Of a stretch of DNA of 21,730 nucleotides, positions 15,594 through 21,730 are shown piece by piece. Positions within the stretch are counted from its first letter, which is position 1. Every line of letters starts with the position of its first letter. The stretch comes from Caryophanales bacterium UBA7581 (GTDB lineage: Bacteria > Bacillota_I > Bacilli_A > RFN20 > CAG-826), in the NCBI GenBank assembly GCA_002477825.1, contig DLKT01000018.1:1-21730 (forward strand), written 5' to 3'. The notes beneath the pieces are model-generated. The model saw nothing but the letters and a program-made list of their open reading frames with translations, had not been told where the DNA came from and did no database searches. The translations under genes and the position numbers were made by a program.

Positions 15594-16432
15594 AAATAGA
15601 TAGAATAAACATCATTTTTAGGAAGATGGAACAACTGAGCGGTTAATTGAATCGCACTTTTAGGCGTTTCTCCTTGCTCCATAAAGGTTTTGATTTGGTA
15701 AATGATTTTTCCTTCATCGATAGTATCTTCAACCTCGGTAGCGCCTTCGATCACCACAACCATTTCACCTTTTAACGTTTCTAAAGGAATCGTTATAAAT
15801 TCTTCTAAGGTGCCACGAATGAATTCTTCATGGATTTTTGTGATTTCTCGAGCAATACACGCTTTTCGATTTCCTAGAATATGGTACATATCTTCTAAAG
15901 TATCTAAAATGCGATGGGGTGATTCATAAAAGATAAGGGTTTCTTCTTTATCTTTTAATTTTTCTAATTCTTTTTTTCTTTGCGAAGGCTTACTTTTCAA
16001 AAAGCCATGAAAATAGAAGTGCTCGGTCTCTAAGCCAGAACCGATTAAAGCGGGCAGAAATGCCGTACTTCCACCAATTGTAACGACGTGGAATCCTTCA
16101 TCAAGGGCTTTTAATATAAGACGATGACCGGGATCGGAAATACCAGGATAACCAGCATCACTTACATAAGCAATTGAATTACCTTCTCTCATCAAACGAA
16201 GAAGTTTTTCACTCGCTTCATTTTCATTATGTTCATGGCACGCGACTAAAGGTGTATGAATTTGAAAGTCTTGAAATAAAAGAGAACTGGTTCTTGTATC
16301 TTCACAACCAATACATGCGACTTCTTTTAAAGTCTCTTGGGCGCGTAAAGAAAATTCTTTTTTATTTCCAATAGGCGTAGCAACAATATAGAGAACAGGC
16401 TCAGAAGTGCCATAATATTTACTTCTATTCAT
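15578..16432 (-). CDS. rsmI: 16S rRNA 2'-O-ribose C1402 methyltransferase RsmI
   Basis: 284 residues. RsmI uses S-adenosylmethionine to methylate the ribose of C1402 in the decoding centre of 16S rRNA. Family motifs: LYIVATPIGN (14-23), CEDTR (43-47, usually AEDTR), SDAGYPGISDPG (91-102, where the usual Thr of DAGTPG is Tyr), GGSTAFLPAL (usually PGASA), and later FYESPHR. The fold is the tetrapyrrole-methylase type and the length is normal for the family. Its ATG overlaps the end of ricT by 8 bases. The C-terminus ends at TGA within the shared terminator hairpin. In B. subtilis the equivalent gene (yabC) lies a few genes beyond yaaT in the same order, which supports the assignment. Confidence 0.93.
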   Translation of the reverse strand: MNRSKYYGTSEPVLYIVATPIGNKKEFSLRAQETLKEVACIGCEDTRTSSLLFQDFQIHTPLVACHEHNENEASEKLLRLMREGNSIAYVSDAGYPGISDPGHRLILKALDEGFHVVTIGGSTAFLPALIGSGLETEHFYFHGFLKSKPSQRKKELEKLKDKEETLIFYESPHRILDTLEDMYHILGNRKACIAREITKIHEEFIRGTLEEFITIPLETLKGEMVVVIEGATEVEDTIDEGKIIYQIKTFMEQGETPKSAIQLTAQLFHLPKNDVYSIYLKTKR

Positions 16433-17333
16433 TGTTTTCTTCAGTCCGTTCTTCTTTTTTCTTTGCTGGTTCTAATTTTTTAAATTCTTCTAATGTAATG
16501 AATTGAACATCATCCGGGCGTTCTAATTTAATGACGCGGGTAAGTACGTTCATTGAAGTAATACGATACACTTCATTATTGAACATAACCTTTGCGCCCA
16601 TTTTAGGGAATTCTTTTCGTAAAGTTGTGTAATCATCATCTTCATATTTTAAACAACAAATTAACTTTCCGCAGTGTCCAGATAATTTAGGAATGTTTAA
16701 AGATAAAAGTTGATTTTTAGCGCGATTAATAGAAATGCCATCGAATTCATTTAAGAAGGTGGAACAGCAAAGGGGAAGACCACAAATTCCAATACCACCG
16801 ACGATTTTGGCCTTATCGCGAGTACCAATTTGGCGTAATTCAATACGGCATTTTAATTTAGCAGCAAGAATTTTTAATAATTCACGGAAGTCGACACGGT
16901 CATTGGCTAAATAGGAAAATATGACTTTAGTACGATCTAAAGTATATTCACAGCTAATTAAATTCATATCTAAGTTTAATGATTTAATTGCGTCTAAGCA
17001 TACAGTCATGCTTTCTTTTGCTTTGATTCCATTTTCAAAATGAAGTCTAGAATCAATATCAGTAGCTTGACGAAGAATGGGCTTTAATTCTAAGTTTAAA
17101 TGATATTCTTTAATAGGAAGAGGAGAAGAAGTAACTTTTCCTAATTCAATACCACGCGTGGTTTCAACAATTACCTCATCATTCATTTTTAATGAGGAAA
17201 TATCCGTGGAAAAGAAATAAGCTTTTCCAGATTCGTTAAAGCGAACGCCGACAAAATAATCATAGGTATGTTGGGGAGAAGATGTTTCTAAAGAAGAAGT
17301 TTCTTCTTCTTTTTTTTCGATTTCTTCATTCAT
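16425..17333 (-). CDS. ricT: RicT (YaaT), PSP1-domain iron-sulfur regulator of RNase Y-dependent RNA processing
   Basis: 302 residues from the ATG at 17331-17333. A further in-frame ATG at 17340-17342 abuts the Shine-Dalgarno GGAG directly, whereas the chosen start has 9 bases of spacing and lies one base after the holB stop. An acidic, Ser-rich N-terminus precedes the PSP1 domain (YFVGVRFNESGKAYFF onwards). The conserved cysteines are CGLPLCC (C184, C189, C190) and SGHCGKLICC (C221, C226, C227). In B. subtilis RicT joins RicA and RicF in a complex that binds 4Fe-4S clusters and helps RNase Y mature mRNAs; the partners are not encoded here. It sits directly after holB, as in B. subtilis. The gene for YabA, a usual neighbour, is absent. 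Confidence 0.92.
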   Translation of the reverse strand: MNEEIEKKEEETSSLETSSPQHTYDYFVGVRFNESGKAYFFSTDISSLKMNDEVIVETTRGIELGKVTSSPLPIKEYHLNLELKPILRQATDIDSRLHFENGIKAKESMTVCLDAIKSLNLDMNLISCEYTLDRTKVIFSYLANDRVDFRELLKILAAKLKCRIELRQIGTRDKAKIVGGIGICGLPLCCSTFLNEFDGISINRAKNQLLSLNIPKLSGHCGKLICCLKYEDDDYTTLRKEFPKMGAKVMFNNEVYRITSMNVLTRVIKLERPDDVQFITLEEFKKLEPAKKKEERTEENNE

Positions 17334-17334
17334 G

Positions 17335-18315
17335 TTATGCATCTCCTTTCGTCATCGTAATGGATACATGATCTAAAATTAAAGATAAATTGACGTTTAA
17401 ATCTAATTGGCCACGAATATTCATGATTTCTAATAGGCTGGCTTCCACATGTTCAAGGGAAGTAAGACTTTCAAAAATCGTTGTGTAGCTCGTTAGATAA
17501 TAAGTGCTTTGCTCTTTAAACGCTAAGAGCTCTTCTAATAATACTACAAGTAGGTCTAAAAATACACGGGTGGCTTCTTTACTTTTTAACAAAGGAATTA
17601 ATTCCTTTTGCATGATATATACTGATTTTTCTTTCGATTCTAATAAAGCATCAATATAAGTATCAAAGGCTTGTTTAGCAACCACGTAGTTTTCATCTTC
17701 AAGGCCTTTTTGCATTTCTTCTGCATCATTATAATAATAAGATAATAATTCTGCATCTTTCTTAGGAATACCTAGGGCTATCGCATTTTCAATCACAGTA
17801 GCTTGTGGGATTTTATGTAAAGTAATTCTTTGCGTTCGACTAATGATTGTAGGTAAAACTTTTAATTCATTTTCCGTGGTTAAAAAGGCATATACATTGG
17901 GACCAGGTTCTTCTAAGAATTTTAAAAGAGAGTTCACCGCCTCAGTGGTCATATTTTCCACGAGGTGAATGATATAAATCATTTTTCCTTTTTCTTCAAT
18001 GGAAGTTTTTTCAAAAAGAGTTTCTAAAGCTTGTATTTCATTCTTTTTGATGGTTTTACCCTGTCCGTTTAATAAAAGAAAATCAGCGTAGTTTCCTTCA
18101 TCAAAACGCAAACAAGTAAAACAACTTTCGCACGCAAATGGGGTAGGGTGATCACAAACCAAAGATTTGGCTAAAAAATTAGCGATAGGTAATAAAGGAA
18201 TTCCCGGTTCACCAATCAATAAATAGGCGTGAGAAACTTGATTTTTATTCAAGGCATTTTTTAAAGTTCGAAAAAGAACTTTTTGATATTTTTCTAAATA
18301 TTCTTCTTTATTCAT
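17335..18315 (-). CDS. holB: DNA polymerase III delta prime subunit (clamp loader)
   Basis: 326 residues. Delta prime is the stator of the clamp loader that places the sliding clamp on primed DNA together with delta and the DnaX subunits. Visible features are HAYLLIGEPG near 29-38 with a non-consensus P-loop (GEPGIPLL, no Lys-Thr), as expected because delta prime does not hydrolyse ATP. A zinc module is formed by C54, C62, C65 and C68. NSLLKFLEEP spans 128-137, and SRTQR at 159-163 stands where most members have SRCQ, so the Cys is replaced by Thr. The C-terminal collar domain is divergent, as usual. The start codon overlaps the tmk stop in an ATGA; the ricT Shine-Dalgarno lies in its last codons. 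Confidence 0.92.
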   Translation of the reverse strand: MNKEEYLEKYQKVLFRTLKNALNKNQVSHAYLLIGEPGIPLLPIANFLAKSLVCDHPTPFACESCFTCLRFDEGNYADFLLLNGQGKTIKKNEIQALETLFEKTSIEEKGKMIYIIHLVENMTTEAVNSLLKFLEEPGPNVYAFLTTENELKVLPTIISRTQRITLHKIPQATVIENAIALGIPKKDAELLSYYYNDAEEMQKGLEDENYVVAKQAFDTYIDALLESKEKSVYIMQKELIPLLKSKEATRVFLDLLVVLLEELLAFKEQSTYYLTSYTTIFESLTSLEHVEASLLEIMNIRGQLDLNVNLSLILDHVSITMTKGDA

Positions 18316-18944
18316 TGTTTTTGATATTCCTTAATTTTTTCTAAAACAACTTGAAGCGCTTTTTGATACACTTCTTCTTCCGATAAAGAAGCATCAATAA
18401 CAGAGAAACGATTATCGTAGCGGTGCGCTAAATCTAAGAAGGTATTACGGACGGCGTGATGGAAATCAAGACCTTCAAGATCTAAACGATTCACTTCACG
18501 ACCTTGGTTTTTAGCAATACGCGCTAAACCGATTTCAGGCTCGATGTCAAATAAAAGGGTTAAATCGGGTAAAGTGCCTTCAGTGGCAAATAAGTTAATG
18601 CCTAAAACTTCATCTACACCTAAACCACGTGCACCTCCTTGATACGCTAAAGAACTATCAATAAAACGATCGCAAAGAACAATTTTTCCGGCTTTTAAAG
18701 CGGGCCAAACTTTTTGCACAAGATGTTGTCTTCTAGCAGCAGCGTATAAAAGAGCTTCCGTTCTTGCATCCATTTCGGTATTCTTTTTATTTAAAATAAT
18801 TTCACGAATACTTTCAGCAATAGGAATGCCACCCGGTTCACGCGTTAAAATTACATCATAACCACGATGCAAGAGTTCTTCATAAATACGTTTACAGGCA
18901 CTAGATTTTCCACTACCTTCAGGTCCTTCTACGGTAATAAACAT
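18312..18944 (-). CDS. tmk: Thymidylate kinase
   Basis: 210 residues, the normal size. Tmk phosphorylates dTMP to dTDP for DNA synthesis. The P-loop GPEGSGKSS is at residues 7-15, TREPGG at 34-39, the DRF substrate motif at 92-94 with SSLAYQGGARG after it, and a lid segment AKNQGREVNRLD follows. The placement of basic residues in the P-loop and lid distinguishes E. coli-like from yeast-like enzymes; here the P-loop lacks the Arg and the lid carries one (NQGRE), the E. coli-like pattern. The Shine-Dalgarno AAAGGAG overlaps the recR stop TGA (18951-18953), 6 bases before the ATG, so translation is coupled. In B. subtilis yaaQ and yaaR separate tmk from holB; here the two overlap directly. Confidence 0.95.
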   Translation of the reverse strand: MFITVEGPEGSGKSSACKRIYEELLHRGYDVILTREPGGIPIAESIREIILNKKNTEMDARTEALLYAAARRQHLVQKVWPALKAGKIVLCDRFIDSSLAYQGGARGLGVDEVLGINLFATEGTLPDLTLLFDIEPEIGLARIAKNQGREVNRLDLEGLDFHHAVRNTFLDLAHRYDNRFSVIDASLSEEEVYQKALQVVLEKIKEYQKQ

Positions 18945-18950
18945 GATCGG

Positions 18951-19553
18951 TCACTCCTTTAATTTGGTTCTTCCTTCTAAAGCCTTTCCTAAAGTTAAAG
19001 CATCCGCGTAATCTAAATGCCCACCCATAGGTAGACCATAGGCAAGTCGCGTAACTTTAACAGGATAAGATTCTAATAATTTAGCTAAAAATAGAGCCGT
19101 TGTCTCTCCTTCAATGGTGGGATTGGTAGCAAGAATTACTTCATGAATATCTTCTTTGGTAATTCTTTCTAAAAGACTATCAATTCTTAAATCGGACATT
19201 CCTACTCCTTGCATAGCGGATAAAGCGCCGTTTAAGACGTGATAGACAACGTGTTGATTTTCAATTCTTTCAAAAGCAGAAACATCCTTTTCATAAGAAA
19301 CGACAATCAAAGTGTGATGGTCTCTAGAAGGATCTTTACAAATCTCACAAACATCATCTTCGGTATAAATGCCACAAACAGGGCAAGGATGAATTCTTTT
19401 TTTGAGATTTTGCAAAGAATCGATAAATTCCATTACATCTTCTTCCTTCATTTCTAGAATAGCGTAAGCCATTCTTTCTGCAGATTTTTGTCCTACGCTA
19501 GGAAGTTTTCGAAAAGAATCAACAACACGATTAAAACTTTCTAATTCTTTCAT
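18951..19553 (-). CDS. recR: Recombination mediator protein RecR
   Basis: 200 residues, standard length. RecR forms a ring-shaped clamp around DNA and with RecO (and RecF) loads RecA at gaps. A helix-hairpin-helix region LPSVGQKSAERMAY lies at residues 17-30. The zinc finger is C57, C60, C69 and C72 (CPVC and CEIC). The Toprim domain starts LIVVSYEKDVSAFE near residue 83, with ATNPTIEGETTA in the middle. The conserved tail RLAYGLPMGGHLDYAD is intact. The start lies 2 bases after the ebfC stop with no strong Shine-Dalgarno of its own, which points to translational coupling. The order dnaX-ebfC-recR is conserved across many bacteria. Confidence 0.96.
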   Translation of the reverse strand: MKELESFNRVVDSFRKLPSVGQKSAERMAYAILEMKEEDVMEFIDSLQNLKKRIHPCPVCGIYTEDDVCEICKDPSRDHHTLIVVSYEKDVSAFERIENQHVVYHVLNGALSAMQGVGMSDLRIDSLLERITKEDIHEVILATNPTIEGETTALFLAKLLESYPVKVTRLAYGLPMGGHLDYADALTLGKALEGRTKLKE

Positions 19554-19555
19554 AA

Positions 19556-19849
19556 TTAGAAGGAGAATCCACCAGTTGCAGAAGCTTTAATGGCTTCGCT
19601 TTCTTCATTAATTTTTTCTAAAATTTCATTAATCGCCATCATGATCATATCTTGAAGCATATCTTTATCTTCACTAGTTAATAAAGAATCATCAATATCA
19701 ATCGCTGTGATTTTTCCTGATCCTAAGGCTTTTACGGTTACGGCGCCATTTTTGGAAACGACAAATTCTTTTTTATCGAGCTCAGCTTGGGCTTTCTCCA
19801 TTTGACGTTGTATTTTTTGTGCTTGGGCAAGCATTTGTTGCATGTTCAT
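19556..19849 (-). CDS. ebfC: YbaB/EbfC family nucleoid-associated DNA-binding protein
   Basis: 97 residues. YbaB/EbfC proteins are small dimeric DNA-binding, nucleoid-associated proteins encoded between dnaX and recR in many bacteria. The N-terminal helix begins MNMQQMLAQAQKIQRQMEKAQ, the family signature. It continues into KKEFVVSKNGAVTVKALGSGKITAIDID and a C-terminal amphipathic helix, ending in a Gly-Phe tail (TGGFSF). AGAGAGG lies about 11 bases before the ATG. Spacing to dnaX is 18 bases and to recR 2 bases. Its effect on recR expression or RecR function is suggested only by the conserved linkage. Confidence 0.94.
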   Translation of the reverse strand: MNMQQMLAQAQKIQRQMEKAQAELDKKEFVVSKNGAVTVKALGSGKITAIDIDDSLLTSEDKDMLQDMIMMAINEILEKINEESEAIKASATGGFSF

Positions 19850-19867
19850 ATTTTTGTTTTCCTCTCT

Positions 19868-21577
19868 TTAAAAATGAATATTTAATTCAAAATCTCCAAT
19901 ATGAGGTAGTTTACCCACTTGATAAAGATTTTGATATTTACCATATAAACGAACCGCTTCTGTTCTTACAATTGCATATACAGAAACTTCACGATGAATT
20001 AATTTTTCGATAAGCGCTTTTAAGAACTTTTGATGTGAAGTTACATTGACTTTATCGACTAGAGTAGGAAGCTCATATTGTAAAACTAAAATTTGCTTTG
20101 TTAGAATATAAGGCGTTCCATCTTGTAATAAAGAAGCGTATTTTCCTAACTTTGGATCTAGTAAGAAGTTTTGTAATAAAGACCAATTTGCAATTAATTT
20201 TTGTTTTTCTTCTTTATTTCCAGAAACCATAATTTGAATCATTGTTTCATCATCCAAAGCATTTTTTTCGCCTTCCGTTTCAATCGGCTCAAAAGTGATT
20301 TCTGGTTTTTTAGGTGCTAAGAAAGGAGGTAATTCCTCTTTTTCTTCTTTTTGGGTAGGAACAACTTTTGGCTCTTCTTTTATAGGGGTTGGCTTTTCTT
20401 CTTGTTTGATAACAGACGATACAGGTTCCTTTTTAATAGGAACTTCTTGCTTTATGGTGGGGGGTACTGGAGTAGGAGTTGTAGCTTCTACTTCCACTTC
20501 TTCATGAACTGCACATAGTTTTAAAAGGGTTATTTCAAATAAAGAACGAATGTTATTTACTGTTTTAAACTCATTTTGTAAAGCAAGAAGAATATCAATC
20601 ATTTTTGAAGCGGCTTTACTAGAAATTTCTTTTTCTAAAGTTATAGCGTCTTCTTCCTTTAATGTGATAAGAAGAGCAGTATCTTTAGTTTTTTGATAAA
20701 TTAATAAATCTTTAAGAATATTTAATAAGTCACTAGTCAAACGACGAATATCTACGCCATGTTCTAAAAATTGATTCATGGTCGCTAAGACTTCTTTATA
20801 ATTTGCATGAGCAATAGAAATAAGCAAGGCCATTTTTTCTTTATTTCCTGCTAAGCCGAAGAGTTCTTCTAAATCATGAAGGTGCAAATAATCACCCGCA
20901 TAAGCAATACTTTGATCTAAAAGTGATAAAGCGTCACGCACACCACCATCCGCTAACGAAATGATGAGTTTTAAAGCATCTTCGTCGTAAGAAATACTTT
21001 CTTTTAAAAGAATTTCTTTCATCCGTTCTTCTAAAGAAACTTCATCTACTTTTGTAAAGTCGTAACGTTGGCATCTAGATAAAATGGTAGGTAATACTTT
21101 ATGAGGCTCAGTTGTGGCTAAAATAAAAATAACGTGAGCAGGTGGCTCTTCTAAGGTCTTTAATAATGCATTGAATGCACTAGCGGACATCATATGAACT
21201 TCGTCAATAATGTACACTTTATAACGACCTTTCATGGGAGAGTATTTTACTCTTTCAATGATGTCTCTTACATCATCTACACCATTATTACTCGCAGCAT
21301 CGATTTCAATGACATCGGGGTGAGAGCCATTATTAATCGCTAAACAATTCGAGCAATGATTGCATTGATGACCAATGCCTTCTTCGCAGTTTAAAGCCTT
21401 GGCCACTAATTTGGCCATGGATGTTTTACCAGTGCCTCTAGGACCAGTAAATAAGTAAGCATGTGCAATTTTCTGCGTATTTAATGCATTTTGTAATGTT
21501 TTAACGATATGCTTTTGTCCTGCTACTTCTTCAAAAGTACTTGGTCGATATGTTCGATAAAGAGCTTTGTATGCCAT
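19868..21577 (-). CDS. dnaX: DNA polymerase III tau subunit (DnaX)
   Basis: 569 residues. DnaX is the ATPase motor of the clamp loader, and its C-terminal part links the loader to the polymerase and helicase. The AAA+ core begins ALYRTYRPSTFEEVAGQ. Walker A GPRGTGKT is at 45-52, a zinc module at C64, C72, C75 and C78, Walker B DEVH at 125-128, EEPP sensor region near 143, and the SRC motif at 167-169. The collar runs to about residue 370. A Pro/Glu/Lys/Thr-rich linker (about 370-430) precedes the tau-specific domain. Within the junction, codons E437-K438-N439 form an A7 tract, A-AAA-AAT; a -1 shift there meets TGA-TGA after three codons. AGGTGAT gives the Shine-Dalgarno and the start is family-typical. 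First visible gene of the - strand operon. Confidence 0.96.
   Translation of the reverse strand: MAYKALYRTYRPSTFEEVAGQKHIVKTLQNALNTQKIAHAYLFTGPRGTGKTSMAKLVAKALNCEEGIGHQCNHCSNCLAINNGSHPDVIEIDAASNNGVDDVRDIIERVKYSPMKGRYKVYIIDEVHMMSASAFNALLKTLEEPPAHVIFILATTEPHKVLPTILSRCQRYDFTKVDEVSLEERMKEILLKESISYDEDALKLIISLADGGVRDALSLLDQSIAYAGDYLHLHDLEELFGLAGNKEKMALLISIAHANYKEVLATMNQFLEHGVDIRRLTSDLLNILKDLLIYQKTKDTALLITLKEEDAITLEKEISSKAASKMIDILLALQNEFKTVNNIRSLFEITLLKLCAVHEEVEVEATTPTPVPPTIKQEVPIKKEPVSSVIKQEEKPTPIKEEPKVVPTQKEEKEELPPFLAPKKPEITFEPIETEGEKNALDDETMIQIMVSGNKEEKQKLIANWSLLQNFLLDPKLGKYASLLQDGTPYILTKQILVLQYELPTLVDKVNVTSHQKFLKALIEKLIHREVSVYAIVRTEAVRLYGKYQNLYQVGKLPHIGDFELNIHF
20250..20268 (-). promoter_or_regulatory. 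Candidate -1 frameshift or transcriptional slippage site in dnaX
   Basis: On the - strand the seven A (20268 to 20262) followed by T are read A-AAA-AAT in the dnaX frame. In the -1 frame the next codons are TGC-TTT-GGA-TGA, then a second TGA. Slippage would yield a product of about 442 residues, ending shortly after the linker, comparable in layout to the gamma form in E. coli. No strong downstream hairpin was found, and a GGAAGG (20276-20271) upstream is closer than the E. coli stimulator. Confidence 0.35.
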
Positions 21578-21593
21578 AAAATCACCTGAAATT

Positions 21594-21622
21594 ATTATAA
21601 CACTTTTTCTTTTTACATGAAA
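21594..21622 (-). promoter_or_regulatory. Probable promoter of the dnaX operon
   Basis: On the - strand TGTTATAAT, an extended -10 with consensus TATAAT at 21599-21594, stands 16 bases upstream of the dnaX ATG. The -35 position (TTTCAT, 21622-21617) is poor. The start would fall at about the Shine-Dalgarno, giving a leader of roughly 10 bases. Confidence 0.5.
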
Positions 21623-21628
21623 TGTAAA
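21612..21628. repeat. Perfect 7-bp inverted repeat over the dnaX -35 region
   Basis: TTTACAT (21612-21618) and ATGTAAA (21622-21628) flank GAA. The 17-base dyad covers the -35 position of the dnaX promoter, the usual place for a repressor operator. It lacks a T run on either side that would make a good terminator. Confidence 0.5.
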
Positions 21629-21648
21629 TCGTAGAAAACAAGGACGAT

Positions 21649-21730
21649 TTATTCTAAGTTATCTTCTCTTAATTTAAAAAAAGATGCAATACTACATTTT
21701 TTAAATTTATTTTTAGGAATTTTTTTAGTT
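21649..21730 (-). CDS. C-terminal end of an upstream gene (5' part outside the window)
   Basis: A - strand frame is open from the window edge to TAA (21651-21649), giving 26 residues that end KKCSIASFFKLREDNLE. Its codons are lysine-rich like its neighbours. In B. subtilis the gene upstream of dnaX is tadA (tRNA adenosine deaminase), whose C-terminus carries a Cys-Ser then Phe-Phe and Leu-Arg pattern. The resemblance here needs a small gap, so tadA is only a suggestion. A coincidental open frame in AT-rich DNA is also possible. The gap to dnaX (21578-21648) holds the promoter and inverted repeat. Confidence 0.35.
   Translation of the reverse strand, partial: TKKIPKNKFKKCSIASFFKLREDNLE

Noticed and set aside
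20295..20507. 70-residue + strand frame rich in Gly, Ser and Val inside dnaX
   Set aside because: It is the complement of the Pro/Glu/Lys/Thr-rich linker; its low complexity is explained by dnaX.
21578..21730. 4.5S (SRP) RNA or tRNA gene upstream of dnaX, as in B. subtilis
   Set aside because: The region is AT-rich with no conserved SRP apical loop (GGAAGCAGC-type) or tRNA cloverleaf.

Overview
The window reads as one compact stretch of a low-GC Gram-positive chromosome (Bacillota, probably a deep-branching Bacilli/Erysipelotrichia-like gut lineage; this placement is inference from gene content and AT-rich codon use, not a phylogeny). It uses the standard code: TGA ends several genes exactly where their families end, and tryptophan is TGG. 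MurA and a YfhO-type envelope protein argue for a walled cell rather than a classical mycoplasma. No insertion sequence, integrase, tRNA, rRNA or CRISPR array was seen.

Left part, + strand: the 3' end of rpoB and a complete rpoC, closed by an intrinsic terminator (about 4224-4249). Next come three separately promoted genes for surface lipoproteins: two tandem paralogous M6-type zinc metalloproteases (4381-6021 and 6158-7663) and a 690-residue lipoprotein (7870-9942). The last has a Ser/Thr-rich stalk, two OB-fold-like modules and a C-terminal domain that I recognise as a barnase-family ribonuclease with a full set of catalytic residues. A structured, repeat-bearing intergenic element (7688-7776) lies just before it. 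After a strong terminator (9955-9989) follows a short operon: murA, a small lipoprotein resembling a degenerate SGNH hydrolase, and an unrecognised all-helical protein, overlapping or coupled throughout. A separately promoted YfhO-family membrane protein (12466-15552) ends the + strand block.

Right part, - strand: a tightly packed DNA replication/repair and RNA-processing operon reading right to left, dnaX, ebfC, recR, tmk, holB, ricT, rsmI. Most junctions overlap or are only a few bases long. It resembles the B. subtilis dnaX-yaaK-recR and tmk-holB-yaaT-yabC neighbourhood with several intervening genes missing. It converges on the YfhO gene at a shared bidirectional terminator that contains the rsmI stop codon. 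Upstream of dnaX, at the window edge, is the 3' end of another - strand reading frame.

How the parts connect: the right half couples clamp-loader subunits (tau and delta prime), dTTP supply (Tmk) and recombinational repair (RecR, EbfC) with RNA maturation factors. The left half is transcription core plus cell-surface functions: peptidoglycan precursor synthesis, surface proteolysis and a surface RNase. The observations most worth following up are the OB-barnase lipoprotein without a visible barstar gene, the intergenic element at 7688-7776, and an A7 slippery tract in dnaX with two stop codons just downstream in the -1 frame.
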